Source: an uncultured Bacilli bacterium (lineage in GTDB: Bacteria > Bacillota_I > Bacilli_A > RF39 > UBA660). Taken from it: a DNA stretch of 5,830 nucleotides. The position numbers and the translations under genes were made by a program. Positions 1-4,866 of this stretch are shown one piece after another (position 1 is the stretch's first letter; each line of letters starts with the position of its first letter). The notes below the pieces were generated by a model. That model worked only from the letters and a program-made list of their open reading frames with translations. It was not told the DNA's origin and did not search any database. The stretch lies in contig CANRIE010000042.1 in the NCBI GenBank assembly GCA_947630585.1, forward strand, positions 1-5,830. The letters run 5' to 3'.

Positions 1-2663
1 AGTTTTCTATCTATATCTTTTAAATATTCACTTAAACTTTTGATACTAGAACCAAAGATTTTTCCACAAACTTTAAAATTTGGTTTAACTTCATAATTAA
101 TATAATTATCTAGATTCTTTTCAAAGTTAATTTCTTTAACATTTAATTCTTCTTTAATTAAATCAGTTAAATCTCCAATTATTTTCTTTAATTTAGAATC
201 AAGAATTACTTCACTTAAAGGTTCCCGAACTTTAATTTTAACATCTTCTCTAACTTTTCTTCCTAAAGAAATTAAGTCTCTGACTGTATCCATCTTTTCT
301 TCAATTTTAAGGTCTATATAAGCTTCATTATATTTAGGAAATTCGGCTAAATGAACTGATTCCTCGTCGGTTAAATTTGTATATAGAGTTTCAGATACAA
401 ATGGAACAATTGGAGCAATCATTTGAGATAATCCTACTAAAACATCATATGTAGTTTTATAAACCGCTTTTTTACTGTTGTCAGCATCACTTGCCCAGAA
501 CCTATTTCTATTTCTTCTAATATACCAATTAGATAAATCATCTGAAACAAATGTAACTAAAGCTCTTACTACTTTATTTAAGTCATATTCATCATAACTT
601 TCGGTTACATATTTTAATAATTTATTATATTTAGAAAGTAACCATTTATCAATTTCTTCTAACTCTTCATATTTAATTTCATAGTCACGTGGGTCAAGAT
701 TATCAATGTTTGCATAAGTTTGAAAGAAAGTATAAGTATTTAGAAGTGGGTTAAAGAATTTAGAATATACTTCTTTTAAACCTTCTTCATCAAATTTTAA
801 AGGTGTCCATACAGGTGATACATAAGGAAGATAAAATCTAACTGTGTCAGCCCCATATTTTTCAATGGTTGTAAATGGTTCAACGATATTACCTTTTGAT
901 TTACTCATCTTTTTACCATCTTTATCAAGTAATAAGTCATTTACTAAAACATTCTTGTATGGTGATACTCCTTTTAAGAATACAGAAATGACAATTAATG
1001 AATAGAACCAACCTCTTGTTTGGTCAATTCCTTCACAGATAAAGTCTGCTGGAAACTGTGATTTCCAAAGTTCTCGATTTTCAAATGGATAATGATATTG
1101 AGCAAATGGCATTGAACCTGAATCAAACCAGCAATCAATTACATCCTTTACCCTGCTCATTTCTTTGCCACATTTAGGACACTTAATATGGATATCATCA
1201 ACATATGGTCTATGTAGTTCAATCGTCTCATCTATTTTTTCAATGGATTTTTCGACTAATTCTTGCCTTGAGCCAATCATTTCGTCGTGTCCACATTCAC
1301 ATCTCCAAAGTGGAAGTGGTGTTCCCCAATATCTACTTCTAGAAATTGCCCAGTCATTTAAGTTTTCAAGCCAATTTCCAAATCTCTTTTCTCCAACGTA
1401 ATCAGGATACCAATTAACTTTTTTATTGGCTTCAATTATTTTATCTTTTAACTTGGTAACTTCAAGGTAAAAACTTGGTTTAGAGTAATATAAAAGTGGA
1501 GTTCCACATCTCCAACAATGTGGGTAATTATGAAGCATTTTTTGTTTTTTAAACAATTTATCATTTTCTTTTAAATATTTGATAACTTCAAGGTCTGCAT
1601 CAAAAACATTCATACCTTTCCATAAACCATCTGTATAGCATCCATCTTCTCCAACTGGATTAAGATATGGTAAATCATATTTTCGACCAACTTTCGAATC
1701 ATCTTCACCAAAAGCAGGTGCAATATGAACAATACCAGTTCCATCTTCTATAGTTACATAATCAGCTAAAGTTACATAGAAAGCTTTTTTATTTACTTTT
1801 AAACTTGGAATTAATTGTTCATATTCTATGTATTCTAGGTCTTTCCCTTTATATTTTTCAAGGACTTTAACATCATCACCTAATACTTTTGATACTAAGG
1901 CTTCTGCTAAAATAAATTTATATCCTTGACTCTCAACTTTAACATAATCATATTCTGGGTTAACACATAAAGCAACATTGGAAATTAATGTCCATGGTGT
2001 TGTTGTCCAGACTAAGAAGTAAACATCCTCATCTTTCTTCTTCATAGGAACAATTACGGTTTGAGCTTCAATCTCCTTATAACCTTGAGCAACTTCATGA
2101 GAAGCAAGTCCCGTTCCACATCTCGTACAATATGGTACAACTTTAACTCCTTCATAGAATAATCCTTCATCAAAGAATTTCTTTAAAATATACCATTCAG
2201 TTTCAATATAGTTATTATCATAAGTTACATAAGGATTTTTTAAATCAATAAATTGACCCATTTTAGTTGTTAAATCGGAGAATGCTTTTTCATTTTTCCA
2301 AACAATCTCCCGACATTTCTCATTAAACTCTTTAATTCCATATTTTTCAATATCATTTTTGTTATTGAACCCTAAAGTCTTTTCAACTTCAACTTCAACT
2401 GGTAACCCATGAGTATCCCAACCTACTTTTCTTAATACTCGATAGCCTTGCATTGTTTTATATTTGCAAAAACTATCTTTTAAAAACTTAGCTACCATAT
2501 GGTGTAAGCCAGGAAAACCATTAGCAGTTGCTGGTCCATCATAGAAAACAAAATCATGATCGCGATTTTCTAAACACCTATCAAGTATTTTCATGTTTTC
2601 CCATTTTTTACTGATTTCACTTTCTACTTCACTTGTTTTCTTTTTTTCTAATTCTTTAAACAT
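1..2663 (-). CDS. ileS: Isoleucyl-tRNA synthetase, type 2 (IleRS2), C-terminus cut by window edge
   Basis: Cytoplasmic class Ia synthetase that charges tRNA-Ile with isoleucine using ATP. I read 887 codons from the ATG at 2661-2663, which is preceded by AGGAGGG (2668-2674). The frame is open to the left edge, so about 150 residues are missing if it has the usual type 2 length of about 1040. Visible in order: the HIGH-equivalent motif as GLHH (residues 52-55) inside a GPATANG context; WDTHGLP (82-88); a first CxxC (179-182); the CP1 editing domain with WTTTPWT (219-225) and HIAPAFGEDD (313-322); a CWRC pair (383-386); a Cys cluster at 455/457 and 495/498 typical of type 2 enzymes; CWFDSGSMPF; KMSKS (585-589); and an anticodon-binding region with NWYIRRNRNRFW ending at W723. 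The overall motif style is type 2 rather than the common bacterial type 1. Odd point: canonical HxGH is replaced by GxHH, a swap linked to high mupirocin resistance in IleRS2. Transcription is controlled by the T-box leader directly upstream. Confidence 0.97.
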   Translation of the reverse strand, partial: MFKELEKKKTSEVESEISKKWENMKILDRCLENRDHDFVFYDGPATANGFPGLHHMVAKFLKDSFCKYKTMQGYRVLRKVGWDTHGLPVEVEVEKTLGFNNKNDIEKYGIKEFNEKCREIVWKNEKAFSDLTTKMGQFIDLKNPYVTYDNNYIETEWYILKKFFDEGLFYEGVKVVPYCTRCGTGLASHEVAQGYKEIEAQTVIVPMKKKDEDVYFLVWTTTPWTLISNVALCVNPEYDYVKVESQGYKFILAEALVSKVLGDDVKVLEKYKGKDLEYIEYEQLIPSLKVNKKAFYVTLADYVTIEDGTGIVHIAPAFGEDDSKVGRKYDLPYLNPVGEDGCYTDGLWKGMNVFDADLEVIKYLKENDKLFKKQKMLHNYPHCWRCGTPLLYYSKPSFYLEVTKLKDKIIEANKKVNWYPDYVGEKRFGNWLENLNDWAISRSRYWGTPLPLWRCECGHDEMIGSRQELVEKSIEKIDETIELHRPYVDDIHIKCPKCGKEMSRVKDVIDCWFDSGSMPFAQYHYPFENRELWKSQFPADFICEGIDQTRGWFYSLIVISVFLKGVSPYKNVLVNDLLLDKDGKKMSKSKGNIVEPFTTIEKYGADTVRFYLPYVSPVWTPLKFDEEGLKEVYSKFFNPLLNTYTFFQTYANIDNLDPRDYEIKYEELEEIDKWLLSKYNKLLKYVTESYDEYDLNKVVRALVTFVSDDLSNWYIRRNRNRFWASDADNSKKAVYKTTYDVLVGLSQMIAPIVPFVSETLYTNLTDEESVHLAEFPKYNEAYIDLKIEEKMDTVRDLISLGRKVREDVKIKVREPLSEVILDSKLKKIIGDLTDLIKEELNVKEINFEKNLDNYINYEVKPNFKVCGKIFGSSIKSLSEYLKDIDRK

Positions 2664-2674
2664 AATTCCCTCCT

Positions 2675-2714
2675 AAAAAATAAAAAGAACTCTTATCCTA
2701 AGGACGAAGAGTTC
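2675..2714 (-). terminator. T-box intrinsic terminator
   Basis: The stem GAACTCTT/AAGAGTTC (outer arms 2707-2714 and 2687-2694) is capped by a further TCC/GGA extension. It is followed on the minus strand by a U-rich run (2675-2686) ending just before the ileS ribosome binding site. The 5' arm overlaps the end of the T-box sequence, and the TCCTT in the top of the hairpin can instead pair with AAGG of the T-box to form the antiterminator. Terminator and antiterminator are therefore mutually exclusive, as expected for this class. Confidence 0.93.
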
Positions 2715-2893
2715 GTGTTACCACCTTAATTCAATTTATCATATGATAAATTCTCAAAAACTATAACGCGTTACCGTATTTATCTTATCCATAAATAGCA
2801 CTTGAAAGTGATTCGAATAAAGAAGTTTTATCTATTTGCACCAACCATAGACTCTCTTTAAAACTTTATTTTATTCCGTCTTTCGCACTTGCT
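2675..2893 (-). promoter_or_regulatory. T-box riboswitch (Ile) in the ileS leader
   Basis: An uncharged tRNA-Ile sensor that controls readthrough into ileS. On the minus strand, Stem I shows the AG-bulge motif AGAGAG (2852-2857) and the distal loop GGTTGGTGCAA (2836-2846). These are enclosed by helices TCTAT/ATAGA (2847-2851 with 2831-2835) and AAGTTTTA/TAAAACTT (2859-2866 with 2823-2830). The specifier loop offers ATC followed by A (2810-2812); an alternative ATT (2816-2818) would also read Ile. A stem II candidate is ATTTAT/ATAAAT (2791-2796 with 2778-2783). Stem III is a perfect 20-base palindrome (2733-2752). The T-box sequence AAGGTGGTAACACG lies at 2714-2727. Its TGGT bulge (2720-2723) complements an ACCA tRNA end, which agrees with discriminator A73 of tRNA-Ile. 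Two independent elements therefore indicate Ile. The 5' end is inferred from the promoter. Confidence 0.95.
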
Positions 2894-2899
2894 TAATAA

Positions 2900-2928
2900 A
2901 TAATATCAAAGTTTTCTTTAAAAATCAA
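2900..2928 (-). promoter_or_regulatory. Promoter of the T-box/ileS transcript
   Basis: Sigma-A-type promoter with -35 TTGATT (2923-2928), a 17-base spacer and -10 TATTAT (2900-2905). The predicted start near 2892-2893 sits just before the first strand of T-box Stem I. The -35 lies inside a 17-base sequence that also occurs at 3508-3524. Confidence 0.75.
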
Positions 2929-2936
2929 GTATTTTT
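2920..2936. repeat. Left copy of a 17-base direct repeat
   Basis: AAAAATCAAGTATTTTT here is identical to 3508-3524 in the same orientation, and a 15-base core recurs at 3550-3564 inside the obgE 3' end. The two 17-base copies bracket the small-RNA module. The flanks are low-complexity A and T runs, so the informative core is short. Both 17-base copies also contain a TTGATT -35 box read on the minus strand. Confidence 0.8.
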
Positions 2937-3025
2937 GACTATTTTTTGAACTTCAATCTCAAAAATATTAATTATATAATTTTATCTTTAATGTAATATT
3001 TATTTTAATATTTTAAATATTTTTA
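2937..3025. other. AT-rich spacer between divergent promoters
   Basis: This spacer separates the minus-strand ileS promoter from the plus-strand promoter at 3026. I see no ORF and no strong hairpin. The A/T tracts at about 3000-3025, directly before the TTGACA box, could act as an UP element for the plus-strand promoter. Confidence 0.5.
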
Positions 3026-3055
3026 TTGACACATAAATTACATTTATTATATAAT
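3026..3055 (+). promoter_or_regulatory. Consensus promoter of the putative toxin mRNA (RNA I)
   Basis: Perfect sigma-A boxes: TTGACA (3026-3031), an 18-base spacer and TATAAT (3050-3055), preceded by long A/T tracts. The predicted start is about 3062. This is one of the two strongest-looking promoters in the window; it drives no large gene, only the short ORF at 3148. Confidence 0.88.
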
Positions 3056-3081
3056 TATTTTAGAGATGTAACCTATATAAG

Positions 3082-3101
3082 TTAGGTGTTAGCCTCCAAA
3101 A
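3082..3101. repeat. Inverted repeat, left arm (RNA I 5' UTR)
   Basis: TTAGGTGTTAGCCTCCAAAA here matches the minus-strand reading of 3322-3340 (TTAGGTGCTATCTCCAAAA) at 17 of 20 positions, with one gap. The convergent RNAs therefore carry the same element near the 5' part of each, while RNA I also carries the complement of its own 5' element in its 3' UTR. Confidence 0.85.
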
Positions 3102-3147
3102 ACCTTATATTAAATTACTTTTTTATATAGTTTAGGAGGTGATTAAG

Positions 3148-3274
3148 ATGGACGTACTATATATTTATTTTAAAAATCGTCTAGTATCATTAAGGTGAGT
3201 ACTTAACTCTTGCTTTCTTGATTTTAACTGTAATATTATTTATTATAATAACTATTGCAGTCATCTTGAAATAA
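3148..3274 (+). pseudogene. Putative small membrane toxin, needing a +1 frame change
   Basis: An ATG at 3148 follows an excellent ribosome binding site (AGGAGGTGA, 3134-3142). That frame reads MDVLYIYFKNRLVSLR and stops at TGA (3196-3198). In the +1 frame, starting with GAG at 3197-3199, the sequence continues as EYLTLAF and then a run made almost entirely of L, I, V, T, F and A, ending VILK with TAA at 3272-3274. The two parts joined give about 41 residues: a short N-terminus with basic residues, one membrane helix and a terminal Lys, the layout of known type I membrane toxins such as the Fst and TxpA groups. I do not recognise a specific family. The hydrophobic frame has no ATG or GTG start and only a TTG without a ribosome binding site, so it appears to depend on the upstream start. 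It may be a frameshift-inactivated toxin, a base-call error, or a recoded gene at AGG-TGA. The alternative is a 16-residue peptide ORF. Confidence 0.6.
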
Positions 3275-3313
3275 TAAAATAGCACCTAACTTCTCATCAG
3301 AAGTTATGGTGCT
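3268..3313 (-). terminator. Terminator of the antisense RNA II
   Basis: The hairpin at 3281-3313 has arms AGCACC-TAACTTCT (3281-3294) and AGAAGTTA-T-GGTGCT (3299-3313): 14 base pairs, one bulged base and a 4-base loop. On the minus strand it is followed by ATTTTATTATTT, a U-rich run; on the plus strand no U-run follows. It should therefore stop minus-strand transcripts only. It begins just after the stop of the putative toxin frame. Confidence 0.75.
3279..3289. repeat. 11-base direct repeat, copy 1
   Basis: ATAGCACCTAA is identical to 3330-3340 in the same orientation. Each copy supplies the left arm of one of the two hairpins, and each can pair with TTAGGTG in the RNA I 5' UTR, giving two competing partners for that site. 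Confidence 0.85.
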
Positions 3314-3321
3314 CAAACCAC

Positions 3322-3340
3322 TTTTGGAGATAGCACCTAA
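3322..3340. repeat. Inverted repeat, right arm, containing direct repeat copy 2
   Basis: This is the partner of 3082-3101. It includes the second ATAGCACCTAA (3330-3340) and overlaps the left arm of the RNA I terminator, so long-range pairing with the 5' UTR and terminator folding compete for the same bases. Confidence 0.85.
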
Positions 3341-3371
3341 TATCCCATTATTAGGTTATATCTCTTTTTTT
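3327..3371 (+). terminator. Terminator of the putative toxin mRNA (RNA I)
   Basis: The stem GAGATA/TATCTC (3327-3332 with 3359-3364) and inner stem ACCTAATA/TATTAGGT (3335-3342 with 3349-3356) are separated by a two-base internal loop, with a 6-base loop TCCCAT. Seven T follow (3365-3371). It is oriented for plus-strand termination. Confidence 0.82.
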
Positions 3372-3429
3372 ATTTTATGATATATTAGTAATAATATACC
3401 TTAAAACCTTCTTTAAAAGAATTACAAAT

Positions 3430-3458
3430 ATTATACATTTCTTTTCTTAATTTGTCAA
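3430..3458 (-). promoter_or_regulatory. Consensus promoter of antisense RNA II
   Basis: Perfect TTGACA (3453-3458), a 17-base spacer and perfect TATAAT (3430-3435) on the minus strand. The predicted start is about 3423-3425. It points toward the putative toxin gene from its 3' side. No protein gene follows within the short distance before the hairpin terminator, which supports a small-RNA product. Confidence 0.87.
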
Positions 3459-3488
3459 GTAACATATTTATCAATTCTTTGTAATATA

Positions 3489-3516
3489 ATTGTATCACAT
3501 TTTGTATAAAAATCAA
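3489..3516 (-). promoter_or_regulatory. Second minus-strand promoter upstream of RNA II
   Basis: TTGATT (3511-3516), a 16-base spacer and TACAAT (3489-3494) preceded by TGA, an extended -10. The predicted start is near 3482, just after the obgE stop. It would make a longer RNA II with about 58 extra 5' bases. Its -35 sits in the 17-base repeat shared with the ileS promoter, so it may be a duplicated promoter fragment. Confidence 0.5.
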
Positions 3517-3524
3517 GTATTTTT
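3508..3524. repeat. Right copy of the 17-base direct repeat
   Basis: Identical to 2920-2936. It lies 4 bases past the obgE stop codon, and a related 15-base copy (3550-3564) lies inside the last obgE codons, encoding the residues KILDF on the minus strand. Confidence 0.8.
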
Positions 3525-3528
3525 TTTA

Positions 3529-4800
3529 TTATTTATGATATTCAAATTCAAAATCAAGTATTTTAACAATTGCTCCATCAGGAACATCCATATTTTCTAA
3601 CTTTTCATCAATTCCAAGTTTTCTTAATTTCTTAATAAATCTTTCGATTCCCTCATCACTTTGGAAATTAGTCATCTTAAACATCTTCTCAACTTTATCA
3701 CCATATATAATATAAGTATCTCCTTCTTTTTTTATATCAAAAGGTTTTTCTTCTTCAAATTTATATAAAACATGTGATAAGTATTCACTTTCCTCATATA
3801 AAGGTGTATTTGGTTCTTTATCAACTAAATCTGCTAATTTGATTAACACACCATCTAACCCTTCACTTGTTATTGCTTTAATAGGATATACTTCACATTT
3901 AACTTTCTTTTTAAATTCTTCTAAATTCTTGTTAGATTCTGGGATATCCATTTTATTAGCAATAACAACCATTGGCTTCTTGATTAATTTTGGACTAAAC
4001 TTTTCTAATTCTTTATTAATTGTTAAATAATCATCGTATGGAGCTCTGCCTTCAAGTCCTGACATATCTATAACATGAGCAATAACCTTAGTTCTTTCAA
4101 TATGTCTTAAAAATTTATCACCAAGTCCCACGCCTTCACTAGCGCCTTCTATTAGTCCTGGTAAATCAGCCATTACAAAACTTCTATTGTCTTTCGTTTT
4201 AACAACTCCTAAGTTAGGGGTTAAAGTTGTAAAATGATAATCAGCAATCTTTGGTTTTGCTTTCGTAACTTTCGATAAAATTGTACTTTTACCAACACTT
4301 GGAAGACCTACTAATCCAACATCAGCAAGAAGTTTTAATTCAACTTTTAAGATTTTTTCTTCGCCAGGTTCTCCATTTTCTGAAAAATTAGGAGCAGGAT
4401 TACTTTGAGTTTTAAAGGCTGTATTACCTCTTCCTCCACGTCCTCCTTTAGCAACAATCACTTCACTATCTTTATCTTTCAAATCAGCAATTATAAGATT
4501 AGTATCACTATCCGTGATAACTGTCCCTTGAGGAACTTTGATAATAATATCTTGGGCACTCTTCCCATCCATATTCTTACCACTTCCGTTTTCACCTTTT
4601 TTGCCTTTAACAACTTTCATATATCTAAGATCAATTAAAGTATGAAGCCCTGTATCAACCTTAAAAATAATGTCAGAGCCAGCACCTCCATTACCTCCAT
4701 AAGGTCCTCCCATTGGAACAAACTTTTCTCTTCTAAAGGCAGTACACCCGTCTCCCCCATTTCCAGCTATAACTTTAATTGTAACTTCATCAATAAACAT
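3529..4800 (-). CDS. obgE: Obg family GTPase, ribosome assembly
   Basis: GTPase that binds late 50S precursors and links ribosome maturation to GTP and (p)ppGpp levels; it acts in the cytoplasm. From the ATG at 4798-4800 it has 423 residues, near the usual length. The order is: Gly-rich Obg fold (about 1-157) starting MFIDEV and including GGPYGGNGG and GGRGGRGN; G domain (about 158-329) with P-loop GLPSVGKS (165-172), switch I FTTLTPNLG, DLPG (212-215), NKMD (282-285) and a G5-like KAITSEG; then an OCT domain (about 341-423) ending KILDFEFEYHK. The start at 4800 is preferred over a GTG at 4821 because family members begin MFIDEV, a GGTGAT ribosome binding site lies three bases before it, and the GTG would lie upstream of the predicted transcription start. 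It is not beside rplU/rpmA here. No clear terminator follows the stop. The two-domain match leaves little doubt. Confidence 0.98.
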   Translation of the reverse strand: MFIDEVTIKVIAGNGGDGCTAFRREKFVPMGGPYGGNGGAGSDIIFKVDTGLHTLIDLRYMKVVKGKKGENGSGKNMDGKSAQDIIIKVPQGTVITDSDTNLIIADLKDKDSEVIVAKGGRGGRGNTAFKTQSNPAPNFSENGEPGEEKILKVELKLLADVGLVGLPSVGKSTILSKVTKAKPKIADYHFTTLTPNLGVVKTKDNRSFVMADLPGLIEGASEGVGLGDKFLRHIERTKVIAHVIDMSGLEGRAPYDDYLTINKELEKFSPKLIKKPMVVIANKMDIPESNKNLEEFKKKVKCEVYPIKAITSEGLDGVLIKLADLVDKEPNTPLYEESEYLSHVLYKFEEEKPFDIKKEGDTYIIYGDKVEKMFKMTNFQSDEGIERFIKKLRKLGIDEKLENMDVPDGAIVKILDFEFEYHK

Positions 4801-4823
4801 AGTATCACCCATTTCTATCACAG

Positions 4824-4852
4824 ATTATACCATAATTTTTAAAAAAAAACAA
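4824..4852 (-). promoter_or_regulatory. Extended -10 promoter of obgE
   Basis: TTGTTT (4847-4852), a 17-base spacer and perfect TATAAT (4824-4829), with TG one base before it (extended -10). The start near 4817 would leave a 5' UTR of only about 17 bases before the ATG at 4800, just enough for the GGTGAT ribosome binding site. The -35 overlaps the terminator hairpin of the upstream gene. Confidence 0.78.
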
Positions 4853-4866
4853 TCTATTCGATTGTT
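4841..4866 (-). terminator. Probable terminator of the metallophosphoesterase gene
   Basis: On the minus strand AACAATC (4860-4866) pairs with GATTGTT (4848-4854) around a 5-base loop, followed by a run of U (4841-4847). The stem overlaps the upstream stop codon (4865-4867) and the obgE -35 box. With only two G-C pairs it is a weak hairpin, so some readthrough into obgE is likely. Confidence 0.55.

Larger units (their letters stand above)
3062..3371 (+). ncRNA. Putative type I toxin mRNA (RNA I)
   Basis: Inferred transcript from the 3026-3055 promoter to the terminator ending near 3371, about 310 nt. The long 5' UTR (3062-3147) is structured. CTATATAA (3073-3080) can pair with TTATATAG (3123-3130), and CCTCC (3093-3097) can pair with GGAGG of the ribosome binding site (3135-3139), with AAA/TTT extending the helix past one mismatch. 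The 5' element at 3082-3101 is also complementary to the 3' UTR at 3322-3340, and AAGTTAGGTG (3079-3088) is a perfect 10-base complement of CACCTAACTT (3283-3292). Sequestration of the ribosome binding site and 5'-3' long-distance pairing are known features of type I toxin mRNAs. The transcript itself is inferred from sequence only. Confidence 0.7.
3268..3424 (-). ncRNA. Putative antitoxin antisense RNA (RNA II)
   Basis: Inferred minus-strand transcript of about 155 nt from the promoter at 3430-3458 to the hairpin terminator at 3281-3313. It is antisense to the 3' UTR of RNA I over about 100 bases (3268-3371). It holds two copies of TTAGGTGCTAT (complements of 3279-3289 and 3330-3340), and its AGCACCATAACTT stretch (complement of 3301-3313) can pair, with a bulge, with AAGTTAGGTGTT in the RNA I 5' UTR. 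Its CTCCAAAA could also pair partly with the toxin ribosome binding site region. Convergent toxin and antisense RNAs overlapping at 3' ends with repeat-based pairing are typical of Fst/par, TxpA/RatA and BsrG/SR4 systems. No convincing ORF starts within it. Confidence 0.7.

Noticed and set aside
1165..1401. Plus-strand 78-codon open frame
   Set aside because: It lies opposite ileS, whose frame is fully supported by IleRS motifs, including the Cys cluster in this very stretch. It is a shadow frame.
3026..3460. CRISPR, insertion sequence or tRNA gene in the obgE-ileS gap
   Set aside because: There is no spaced repeat array, no transposase frame and no cloverleaf. The repeats present are explained by RNA pairing and hairpins.
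3385..3465. Minus-strand 26-codon ORF beginning MLLDKLRKEM downstream of the 3489-3516 promoter
   Set aside because: It has no ribosome binding site, and its codons coincide with the perfect TTGACA and TATAAT boxes of the RNA II promoter. A short open frame in such AT-rich DNA is expected by chance.
3505..3530. Possible obgE terminator formed by AAAAAT/ATTTTT around ACTTG
   Set aside because: The stem is only A-T pairs in a low-complexity run and is not convincing as a terminator. The sequence fits a promoter -35 region better.
4801..4821. GTG start at 4821 giving obgE seven extra residues
   Set aside because: Obg proteins start at MFIDEV, the ribosome binding site is placed for the ATG at 4800, and the predicted transcription start lies downstream of the GTG.
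3839..4842. Plus-strand open frames opposite and just upstream of obgE (3839-4030, 4405-4638, 4642-4842)
   Set aside because: They are antisense to the G domain and Gly-rich domain of Obg and have no family features or ribosome binding sites.
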